Shown here: piece by piece, positions 16,553-23,376 of the stretch
Layout: each line of letters opens with the position of its first letter
Position numbering within the stretch: the stretch's first letter is position 1
Origin: an uncultured Clostridia bacterium
GTDB taxonomy: Bacteria; Bacillota; Clostridia; Oscillospirales; Acutalibacteraceae
Assembly (NCBI GenBank): GCA_947305745.1
Contig: CAMZEH010000002.1
Location: 62,001 to 126,000, forward strand
DNA length: 64,000 nt
Direction: 5' to 3'
The notes under the pieces: model-generated
Seen by the model: the letters and a program-made list of their open reading frames with translations, nothing else
What the model was told of the DNA's origin: nothing
The model's database searches: none
Position numbers and translations under genes: made by a program

Positions 16553-17007
16553 CTGTTTACCCTACTTTCTAATAATTGATATGTTTGTATGCCTAAAATT
16601 TTTGCCAGTTTATCTATCGTGTTTAAATTTACAGTCTTATTATTCCCATTGATATAGTAGCGGAAGGCCCCATAGCTTACTCCGCACCGCTTTTCATCAA
16701 ACCATGATTTGTGAATACCCTTTTCTTGAGTATAACGCCCAAGATTCTCGATAAAGTTTCTTTCAACATTATCCCTCCAAATTGGGGAAGTTATACTTAT
16801 CTCGATATCCTGAATCAACAGCTTAGAAACCTCTACATTAATGAGATACGCAATTTTATCAAGTTGATCTAATTTGGGGGAGCTTCTTCCTGAAGACCAA
16901 TTCAGCAGAACATTACCTGACATTTCAATCTTCTTAGCTATATTTCGAAGTGAATCTACTCCATAATACCTTCTTAAATTTTCTAGAAGAATATCAATCG
17001 TTCTCAT
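16549..17007 (-). CDS. Two-HTH regulator upstream of the methylase-nuclease
   Basis: 152 residues with two helix-turn-helix-like regions: one near the N-terminus (LRNIAKKIEMSGNVLLNWSS, then GRSSPKLDQLDKIAYL) and one near the C-terminus (KRCGVSYGAFRYYINGNNKT, then LNTIDKLAKILGIQTYQLL). It overlaps the nuclease gene by four bases, so the two are translated together. This layout matches controller proteins that time restriction after methylation. GGAGG precedes the ATG. The regulatory role is inferred from position. Confidence 0.72.
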   Translation of the reverse strand: MRTIDILLENLRRYYGVDSLRNIAKKIEMSGNVLLNWSSGRSSPKLDQLDKIAYLINVEVSKLLIQDIEISITSPIWRDNVERNFIENLGRYTQEKGIHKSWFDEKRCGVSYGAFRYYINGNNKTVNLNTIDKLAKILGIQTYQLLESRVNR

Positions 17008-17039
17008 TTTTGGCCTCCTCTCTTTTACAATATAATCAT

Positions 17040-17372
17040 ATCACGAACAATAAAATTCCACAATGAAATTAAAGAGTTACCGTTTCGATATTCTACATCA
17101 AATTATTTCACATGAGGTTTTTGGGAATGGAATATAGTACACAGTAGTCAATTTGATTAGATTTTGGGTAACGAAAGGCTGGTAGCAAGCTAGTGGTTAC
17201 TGTTTGTATCTGTGTCAAAGTTAAGCATAGCATTATGAATGTGAGCCGAGAACTTTGGCAACCGTTACACCCCCTACACACCCCTCACACCCCCTGAAAA
17301 TCGGTTGAACTCCCCAAGGCAGAAAAAGGCAAAATAAAAAGGCCTCCCACTCACGGATACGAGTGAAAAGCC
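17040..17372. other. Intergenic region with C-rich block and hairpin
   Basis: No gene seen. It has a C-rich stretch at about 17268-17297 (repeated CACCCCCT-like units), unlike the AT-rich surroundings, and a hairpin region around 17344-17374 (CACTC...GAGTG inside GGCC...AGCC). The base composition and position next to the truncated hsdM suggest that this is the right edge of an inserted restriction-modification island. Confidence 0.5.
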
Positions 17373-17426
17373 CTAATAACAAGCCATTTCAAGCCTGTTT
17401 ATTTGTATCAATTTCAAAGTGATTAT

Positions 17427-18067
17427 ATCATATAAAGTTCCATTATATGGTTCAACCATTGCAGCAATTAATTGAACTACGTCATGCGGAGTGTAAAACT
17501 CCCCTTCTTCTTTAGTTGCGTTTACTGCAAACTCCTTAAGAAAATATTCGTACACATGTCCGATGAGGTCTTTTTCTTCCCCGAACGCCTTATGACTGAT
17601 TTTGTTTACTTCGTCTACAAGTTTTTTAATGTCATTGGGTGCAAGATTGCGTGTCGTAAATGTGCCCTCTATAAAACAGCCTTTTAAATCTTTAGATTCT
17701 GTTGCAATATCATGAAGAGCGGTATCCAATGCTACATTAAGCTCCGGTGCAGGCGTGTTGATAATTTTTGATCACCTGGCACTAAGTGGCAAATTATAAG
17801 TACCGTCAGTAAAAGTAGCATCATCAAAAAACGCTGCCTTTATATTTTCATCTTCCGGGTCAAGTCCCTGAGCAATTAAATTTTGACGAAGCTTTTCGAT
17901 TCCGTCTTCGTATTTTTCTCCGATAAAACGCAAAAACACAAGTGTGAGCATCATATCTCTTTTTTCAAAAAATGAACCTGAATTTTTAGCCGCACGTAAG
18001 ATATTTCTGCAGTTGAATAAAATGTTATCTATATTTAATGCTTTTTCGGTAGTTTTTTCTTAGCCAT
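17427..18067 (-). pseudogene. Type I restriction methylase hsdM remnant
   Basis: N-terminal part of an HsdM methylase, broken three ways. (1) The start ATG (18067-18065, MAKKK) is followed by a one-base slip in an A run before TEKALNIDNILFNCRNILRA. (2) A TGA at 17774-17772 replaces the expected tryptophan in the NLPLSARW-like motif; the same frame continues SKIINTPAPELNV. (3) The gene stops matching after EFYTPHDVVQLIAAMVEPYN and GTLYD near 17427, before the SAM motif (DPACGSGG in intact relatives). No specificity or restriction subunit is nearby. This is decayed defence DNA. Confidence 0.8.
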
Positions 18068-18243
18068 ATTTTAAATATTCCTTCCTATTTTTAATTCGTT
18101 GAATTAAGTCAATTGAAAAATGTCGAATTTTGTATATTCACTTGGAATATTATACCAAAATATTATTGTTTTTTCTATCACGTATCGATAATAGTCGAAA
18201 AATGTAAATCAAATGAGTTTTTTCGAAACGATTAAAGAACAGT

Positions 18244-18358
18244 AATGTGAAACAAAATATAAATATTTTCAAAAAATGTTTCACATTTTATATTTTCTAT
18301 GATATAATAATTATGCGAAACAAAAACCAAGAAAATAACTTAAAATGTTTCACATTGA
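18244..18358 (+). promoter_or_regulatory. Repeated GTTTCACATT operator-like sites upstream of fic
   Basis: The 10-mer AATGTGAAAC occurs at 18244-18253 and its complement GTTTCACATT occurs twice, at about 18283-18292 and 18346-18355. TATGATATAATAATTATG lies between the last two copies and includes a TATAAT-like -10. Repeated sites on both sides of the promoter suggest binding by a repressor, possibly the Fic protein's own regulator. Confidence 0.55.
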
Positions 18359-18370
18359 GGAGAGAACATC

Positions 18371-19303
18371 ATGGATAATAAATCTGAGATTATAGCACTT
18401 CTTCAGGATAAACAATTGCTTGAGCATCAGCTCGAGTTGCTTACGTATGGTTCGGTTGAAATAAGAGAAAGAGGATCAAATAAGTACATTTACGTTCATT
18501 ATAGGGAAGACGGCGTTTCTCTTACAAAATACGTAGATCAGTATTCAGACGATCTATATAATCTTATTTTAAATAACAACATAAAGGCCAAGAAATTAAA
18601 AAAGCAAATCAGAAGTATAAATAAAGAGCTTAAAAAACTTAATTATACTGAAAACGAACTACATAGCGATGTGGAAATTAATATAGATTTCGCAAAAAGG
18701 CATCTAGTCCAAACAATTTATAAACAAGCGATATTAGAAGGTGTTGCCACAACTTTTGCTGATACCGAAAGCATTATTGAGGGCGGAAAAGTCAATAATA
18801 TGACCTCCGAAGATATAATGAAAATAGTAAATTTAAAACATGCTTGGGAATTTATATTAAATAAAAATGTCATATCATCGGATACTGATTTTGCACTGCT
18901 TTGTGAGATCAACAAAATGGTAGAGGAAGGCTTTTATTACACCGCCGGGAAAGTACGAGACATTCCCGTAAGTATTGGAGGTACCAAATGGCAGCCCGAT
19001 TTGCCGATTGAATCAGTTATAAAAGAAGATTTAAATAGAATTTCCGGTATGGGAGCAGATGAGGTTGATAAAGCAATAGAATATTTACTTTACACCATGA
19101 AAAAACAAATATTTATTGATGGAAATAAAAGGACTGCCGTAATATTCAGTAATCACTACCTTATTTCCAAAGGGAAGGGAATAATTGTTATTCCTGCAGA
19201 TAAAACCGAAGAATTTAAAAGTTTACTCATACCATTTTATGAGGGAAAAGATAACGAAAAAATAAGGACATTTATAAAAGAAAAATGCTATATGAAAATA
19301 TAA
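18371..19303 (+). CDS. Fic domain protein with altered catalytic motif
   Basis: 310 residues. The N-terminal third is helical and basic (LQDKQLLEHQLELLTYG, IKAKKLKKQIRSINKELKKL). The C-terminal Fic fold has a possible autoinhibitory helix motif (ESIIEGG, like SxxxEG) and the active-site loop QIFIDGNKRTAVIFSNHYL. Typical Fic enzymes transfer AMP using the histidine of HPFxxGNxR; here the first position is glutamine (QIFIDGNKR), so classical AMP transfer is doubtful. Fic proteins often act as toxins in toxin-antitoxin pairs; no separate antitoxin was seen, and the inhibitory helix may be within the protein. GGAGAG precedes the ATG. Confidence 0.85.
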   Translation: MDNKSEIIALLQDKQLLEHQLELLTYGSVEIRERGSNKYIYVHYREDGVSLTKYVDQYSDDLYNLILNNNIKAKKLKKQIRSINKELKKLNYTENELHSDVEINIDFAKRHLVQTIYKQAILEGVATTFADTESIIEGGKVNNMTSEDIMKIVNLKHAWEFILNKNVISSDTDFALLCEINKMVEEGFYYTAGKVRDIPVSIGGTKWQPDLPIESVIKEDLNRISGMGADEVDKAIEYLLYTMKKQIFIDGNKRTAVIFSNHYLISKGKGIIVIPADKTEEFKSLLIPFYEGKDNEKIRTFIKEKCYMKI

Positions 19304-19565
19304 GTTTATATGGCTTAATGTTTTAGAAATTAATGAAATGATTTTGTGGTTTACAAAGATAAGTTTCCTTCTTAGGAGACTTATTTTTTGGTTTAAAGCC
19401 AATTTTCAGATATAAAAAATTACCAATACAATAAAATTTGTTATAGGAGTATAACGAGTTTAACTGTTACAATTTAAACATGATATTTGTGTTTGCAAAT
19501 ATAAAAAAATAACGAATATAAAAAACTATATATCGGTAAATAATTGATTTAAAGGGTGAAAATTT

Positions 19566-19940
19566 ATGACAACAAAGCAACTTGCAAATCTTAAAAATCT
19601 CAAAGCAGAAATTAAGATGTATGAAGAAAAGATAACTGAGCTCAAAGCTTTACCGAAAAGTATTTCTGCTAAAAACGGATATTTGGCAGAAAAACTTTAT
19701 GACACAAAAGATAAAATTTCAAACGATTATGCTGAAATAATGAATTATATTGAAAACGTTGATGATCCAATTGTTAGTATGATTTTAAAGTACAAATACA
19801 TAAATAATTTTAGTTGGCAAAAAACTGCTTTTAAAATCGGAGGCGGTAACAAAGCAGCTAGCCTTAGAAAACGTCTTTATAGATATTTAAAAAAGAGGGA
19901 AAACACCCATTCTTATCTAGCAAACAAAGGAGAAATCTAA
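19566..19940 (+). CDS. Small helical protein, phage-type regulator-like
   Basis: 124 residues with a long N-terminal helix (LANLKNLKAEIKMYEEKITE) and a C-terminal HTH-like segment (MILKYKYINNFSWQKTAFKI, then GGGNKAASLRKRLYRYL). The arrangement resembles short sigma-70-region-4-like/ArpU-type activators found in phages and integrative elements. It is four bases from the next gene, likely one operon. Function not proven. Confidence 0.6.
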   Translation: MTTKQLANLKNLKAEIKMYEEKITELKALPKSISAKNGYLAEKLYDTKDKISNDYAEIMNYIENVDDPIVSMILKYKYINNFSWQKTAFKIGGGNKAASLRKRLYRYLKKRENTHSYLANKGEI

Positions 19941-19943
19941 ACA

Positions 19944-20285
19944 ATGGCTGAAACATTTAAAGGAATTTGGATACCCAAAAAAGTTGCCGATTTCGAAAAA
20001 TTAAGTTGGACAGAAAAAGTTTTAATCTCAGACATTTTAGCACTTTCAAACAAAATGGAATGTATAGCAAATAATGCACATTTTTCTGAAAGATTAAAAA
20101 TCACAAAAGAAAGTGCCTCGCATATGATTAATAAACTTGTACGACTTGGCTATTTGCAATCAACCATCAATTTTAAACCGAATACCAAACGAGTTGAAAG
20201 TAGAATTTTAAAAGTAAATAAAGACCTTGCCATTAACACAAATGAGGATACCCCCTTAACATACATGCAAATTACCTCCGTATAA
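19944..20285 (+). CDS. Winged-helix / replication-initiator-like small protein
   Basis: 113 residues starting MAETFKGIWIPKKVAD, with a winged-helix-like core (NNAHFSERLKITKESASHMI, then NKLVRLGYLQS). The pattern resembles N-terminal domains of replication-initiator-like or helix-turn-helix proteins carried by phages and mobile islands, where a short helical protein similar to the preceding gene often comes first. It stops in TYMQITSV, with no ATPase or primase domain, and may be truncated. Confidence 0.6.
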   Translation: MAETFKGIWIPKKVADFEKLSWTEKVLISDILALSNKMECIANNAHFSERLKITKESASHMINKLVRLGYLQSTINFKPNTKRVESRILKVNKDLAINTNEDTPLTYMQITSV

Positions 20286-20849
20286 ATATATAGCACCCTC
20301 CCTATATAAACCTTAAAGAAAGAATATATAGAGAGAATACATACTAATAATAAATAATAATAACAACACTATCGCTCAAAATTTTTTCAAAATTAAAAAC
20401 AACTCCAGGAAAATACTGAAAAATTTGAGCAAGACTTCTGCTTGCTTTATAAAAATAATTTTAAGTAAAAAAATACCGAGCTTTCATCGTATCAAAACGA
20501 TGAAAAGCTCGCCGCAAAAGTGATTAAACAAGTAAAACATATATTCAAACGATAAAATTAGAATCGTAAATATGCGTTGTACAGCAGAGACTTTTGATAA
20601 AGTGCGAGGCAAACTTCCGAATGTAAAATATTTATAAGAATTACTTTGACAAACCGTTTTATGTTGCTAAGCAACCATGATTTATAAAAATTTATATTTG
20701 TCCCTTTGTGTATACCTTTTATGCAGTAAAATATAAAATGTAAGATTGTACGCTCTCGAAAGAGGGCTATTTTTACTGCAAAAATAAAACGAATAATATT
20801 GCAACGTTGATAATTCATATTTATTTAGAAAAAGCTTCGAGGTGATAAA
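20286..20849. other. Intergenic region with one hairpin
   Basis: About 560 bp with no convincing gene. It includes a strong hairpin at about 20478-20512 (GAGCTTTCATCG ... CGATGAAAAGCTC). An 86-codon minus-strand frame at 20558-20818 lacks a ribosome site and is probably chance. The stretch may be remnants of lost element genes. Confidence 0.5.
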
Positions 20850-20984
20850 TTGGCAAATGGAAAAATTACTTGCAAGAATTTTTTTAAAAATACCGAAAGA
20901 AAAAAGCTAAAAGAGCAGTTTAACAAAAGATGGATTGAACTTATAAATGAATGCGAAAAAAACAAATTGATATTTCAAAAATAG
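20850..20984 (+). CDS. 44-residue element protein before the recombinase
   Basis: TTG start with a good ribosome site (GAGGTG at 20839-20844). It is a basic, helical peptide (CKNFFKNTERKKLKEQFNKR and WIELINECEKNK). It ends 88 bp before the recombinase start, the same direction. Family and role are not recognised; a position beside the recombinase is compatible with a regulator or directionality factor. Confidence 0.5.
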   Translation: MANGKITCKNFFKNTERKKLKEQFNKRWIELINECEKNKLIFQK

Positions 20985-21072
20985 AATTTACAAATTGGCT
21001 CTATTGATGCTAAAATCAGATTGTAGGGCTAGTTTGTTTTTATCACTTCTTATCCGGGAGGAAGATAAAAGC

Positions 21073-22629
21073 ATGCCAAAAGTCGCGATATACTGCAGAC
21101 TATCAGAGGAGGATAAAGATAAAAAATGCGAAAATATTGATAGCGAAAGTATACAAAACCAAAAGAAAATGCTATGTGAATACGCATTAGAAAAAGGCTG
21201 GGAGATATATAATATTTACAGCGATGACGACTACGCTGGAGCGGATAGAAAACGTCCTCAGTTTAATAAACTTCTTGAAGACGCCAAAGATAAAAAGTTT
21301 GATATAGTGCTTTGCAAAACGCAATCGAGGTTTACAAGAGAGCTTGAGCTTGTTGAGAAATATATTCACGGACTTTTTCCTATTTGGAACATAAGATTTG
21401 TAAGTATCGTGGATAATGCCGACACGGCAAACAAAGGCAACAAAAAATCACGGCAAATTAATGGTCTTGTGAACGAGTGGTATCTTGAGGATATGTCCGA
21501 GAACATCAAAAGCGTACTTACAAACAAGAGAAAAAATGGCATCCACATTGGAGCTTTTGCACTTTATGGGTATAAAAAAGACCCTAATCGAAAAGGGCAT
21601 TTGATTATCGATGAAGAAGCAGCAAACGTGGTAAGAGAAGTATTTACTCTATTTTCAAAAGGCTATGGTAAAACTGCAATTGCGAGGATTTTAAACGAAA
21701 GAGGTGTACCAAATCCCACAGAATACAAACGTTTAAAAGGACTCAGGTATAAGCAGCCTACAAGAAAAAACAGCACGCTTTGGAAGTATTTTGCAATTTC
21801 GAGTATGCTCACAAACGAAATTTACATAGGCAATATGGTTCAGGGCAAATATGGGAGCATTTCCTACAAAACCAAACAAAATAAACCTCGCCCAAAAGAC
21901 GAGTGGTTCATCGTGAAAGGAACTCACGAAGCTATTATCGATAAAGAGCTTTGGGATAAAGTCCAAGATATGATAAAAAACCGCTCCAAGCCGTTTAAAT
22001 CGGGAACTATCGGGCTGTTTGCGGGTAAAGTAAAGTGCATGCACTGCGGATATACTATGAGGTCGTCAAAATCACACGATAAGTATTATCTTAAATGTTC
22101 AAGCAAACACATTTCAAAAAACGCTTGCATAGGCTCTTTCATTTCGGTGGAAAAACTTGAAAATGTGGTCTTAAATGAGCTTAAAAAGATGTCAGATGAG
22201 TTTCTCGATAAAGAAAATTTGGAAAAAGGCGTTATTCTTTGCGATACATTAAAAAAGCAAAAAGAGAATTTAGAAAAGGAAATTTTGCTGCATAATAAAA
22301 AAATAGCCGGGTATTCGAAAGCGATAAAAGAGCTATATTTCGATAAAGTCAAAGGGATAATCACGGAAGCTGAGTATATAGAGTTTTCCAAAGAATTTGC
22401 AGAAAAGAAAAAACAAGCTGAAAATATACTCCTCGAGCTAAAAGAAGATATAGAAAAAATAACTGAGCGAATAAATAGTGATGATAATCGGCATAAAATA
22501 ATCGAGGAATATACGAACACCAGTAAATTAAGCCGAGAAATAGTTCAAAAACTTATTGACCATATTTGCGTTGGAAAGAAAATTGCAGGCTCAAAAGAAG
22601 TTCCGATAGAAGTGCATTGGAATTTTTAA
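21073..22629 (+). CDS. Large serine recombinase of element 2
   Basis: 518 residues from the ATG at 21073 (GGGAGG at 21056-21061); the longer frame to 20995 lacks a ribosome site. Resolvase domain: MPKVAIYCRLSEEDKDKK, with the catalytic serine in CRLSEED, then IVLCKTQSRFTRELELVEKY and a DMSENIKSVLTNKRKNG helix. Recombinase domain: ALYGYKKDPN, GKTAIARILNERGVPNPTEY and MLTNEIYIGNMVQGKYGS. Zinc ribbon: VKCMHCGYTMRSS and KCSSKHISKNAC. Then a coiled coil. It ends 20-26 bp before the right attachment core. It belongs to the same broad class as the element 1 enzyme but differs in sequence, and the two elements have different cores, so they are independent insertions. Confidence 0.95.
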   Translation: MPKVAIYCRLSEEDKDKKCENIDSESIQNQKKMLCEYALEKGWEIYNIYSDDDYAGADRKRPQFNKLLEDAKDKKFDIVLCKTQSRFTRELELVEKYIHGLFPIWNIRFVSIVDNADTANKGNKKSRQINGLVNEWYLEDMSENIKSVLTNKRKNGIHIGAFALYGYKKDPNRKGHLIIDEEAANVVREVFTLFSKGYGKTAIARILNERGVPNPTEYKRLKGLRYKQPTRKNSTLWKYFAISSMLTNEIYIGNMVQGKYGSISYKTKQNKPRPKDEWFIVKGTHEAIIDKELWDKVQDMIKNRSKPFKSGTIGLFAGKVKCMHCGYTMRSSKSHDKYYLKCSSKHISKNACIGSFISVEKLENVVLNELKKMSDEFLDKENLEKGVILCDTLKKQKENLEKEILLHNKKIAGYSKAIKELYFDKVKGIITEAEYIEFSKEFAEKKKQAENILLELKEDIEKITERINSDDNRHKIIEEYTNTSKLSREIVQKLIDHICVGKKIAGSKEVPIEVHWNF

Positions 22630-22633
22630 ATTT

Positions 22634-22672
22634 CGCACTTACAAAGTTGCAGCAGAGCAAAAAGCTCGCACT
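22634..22672. other. attR of element 2
   Basis: Element arm CTTACAAAGTTGCAGCA meets host GCAAAAAGCTCGCAC at the GA core 22655-22656. After the core the frame reads QKARTTYDNILRF, the exact continuation of the CotJC family. Confidence 0.82.
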
Positions 22673-22852
22673 ACGTATGACAATATACTCAGATTTTGCG
22701 ACGACCCTGACGTAAAAGATGCAATAAGATTTTTAAGGGCAAGAGAAGTAGTACACTATCAGAGATTCGGCGAAGGTCTGCGTATTTGTACAGATAAGCT
22801 AAATAGTAAAAATTTCTACGCGTTTAACCCTTCGTTTGATAACAAAAAATAG
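22649..22852 (+). CDS. cotJC: cotJC, last segment (codons 134-200)
   Basis: C-terminal part of CotJC with no start codon of its own. It reads AAEQKARTTYDNILRF, then DDPDVKDAIRFLRAREVVHY and QRFGEGL, containing the fourth-helix ExxH-type ligand pair (REVVH) needed for the dimetal site. It ends in FYAFNPSFDNKK and TAG at 22850-22852. Adjacent frames and the ORF-level view would miss it as a gene because it is a headless fragment. A hairpin terminator follows. Only after both excisions does this join to the first two segments as one 200-codon gene. Confidence 0.9.
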   Translation, partial: AAEQKARTTYDNILRFCDDPDVKDAIRFLRAREVVHYQRFGEGLRICTDKLNSKNFYAFNPSFDNKK

Positions 22853-22861
22853 CTATAAAAA

Positions 22862-22892
22862 TATCCCTCACGAAAATTTTCGAAGAGGGATA
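22862..22892 (+). terminator. Hairpin after cotJC
   Basis: TATCCCTC pairs with GAGGGATA, with an inner CGAAAATTTTCG palindrome. It lies just after the cotJC stop and probably ends the restored cotJABC transcript, although the T tail is weak. Confidence 0.6.
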
Positions 22893-22930
22893 ATATTTCT
22901 GTAAAGATTAGCGCGGTAAAAATTAATTTT

Positions 22931-23278
22931 CTAATTCTTTTCGTCTTTAAATTTATTTAAAATCAGTTGCAAAACTTCATTTCGGGATGTACTCGATAGC
23001 AATCTGTAAGCAATTAACAAGCATTTCTCGTTTTGATCAAGGTCATTAAACTCTGAAATTTCACGATCGGTTTCACTCACCCTTAAATCTCCGCAGTTTT
23101 GCACACCGTATTCAGATTCCAAAATGGTTGAATAATGAACTCCAAATATGCGAGATAACTTCATAACGGTGGTTACATCAGGTTTAATCTTTCCAAGCTC
23201 ATAATAGCAATAAGTGGACCGATCTACTCCGAGTAAATCGGCCACATGTTTTTGTGTATATCCCATTTTTATTCTCAT
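22931..23278 (-). CDS. XRE-family helix-turn-helix regulator
   Basis: 115 residues from the first ATG, with an N-terminal Cro/C1 HTH (GYTQKHVADLLGVDRSTYCY, then YELGKIKPDVTTVMKLSRIF). Upstream in frame the sequence continues VIISDAIKKM, which would complete helix 1, and GGAGG (23311-23316) lies before an ATT at 23302-23300. The real start may therefore be that non-standard ATT. The C-terminal part contains DLDQNEKCLLIAYRLLS. It sits just outside element 2, so it is native flank or another accessory gene. Confidence 0.8.
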   Translation of the reverse strand: MRIKMGYTQKHVADLLGVDRSTYCYYELGKIKPDVTTVMKLSRIFGVHYSTILESEYGVQNCGDLRVSETDREISEFNDLDQNEKCLLIAYRLLSSTSRNEVLQLILNKFKDEKN

Positions 23279-23376
23279 TTTCTTTATTGCATCAGAAATA
23301 ATAACCGTGTACCTCCTGCGTATTTTAAAACATCATAACATTATTTGAAGAAAAATTCAACTCGTTTTCGATAAAT

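Larger units (their letters stand above)
7186..22654. mobile_element. Element 2: 15.5-kb serine-recombinase element with defence cargo inside cotJC
   Basis: A 15,469-bp insertion at codon 136 of cotJC, with the sequence GCAGCAGA repeated at 7180-7187 and 22649-22656. The attP rebuilt from the element ends is GTTGCAGC-AGAA-GCTGCAAC with outer CTTA/TAAG arms, a near-perfect inverted repeat centred on GA. Contents from left: GNAT/YoaP-like, AlkD-like, ICMT-like and TfoX-like genes, kinase and DUF2326-like fragments, an HTH gene, two methyltransferase genes, an HTH gene, broken hsdM, Fic, two small replication/regulation-type genes, a 44-aa ORF and a large serine recombinase. No phage structural or conjugation genes were recognised. 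Excision would restore cotJC. Confidence 0.9.

Noticed and set aside
20558..20818. 86-codon minus-strand frame in element 2
   Set aside because: No ribosome site, AT-rich composition and odd residue content (many Ile, Leu, Lys, Phe), so probably chance.
7186..22654. Calling element 2 a prophage
   Set aside because: No capsid, tail, portal, terminase or lysis gene was recognised, so it is an integrative mobile island with only a recombinase and cargo.
22649..22852. A separate small gene in the region after the element 2 recombinase
   Set aside because: No start codon or ribosome site; it continues the CotJC family exactly from codon 134, so it is a fragment of the same gene.
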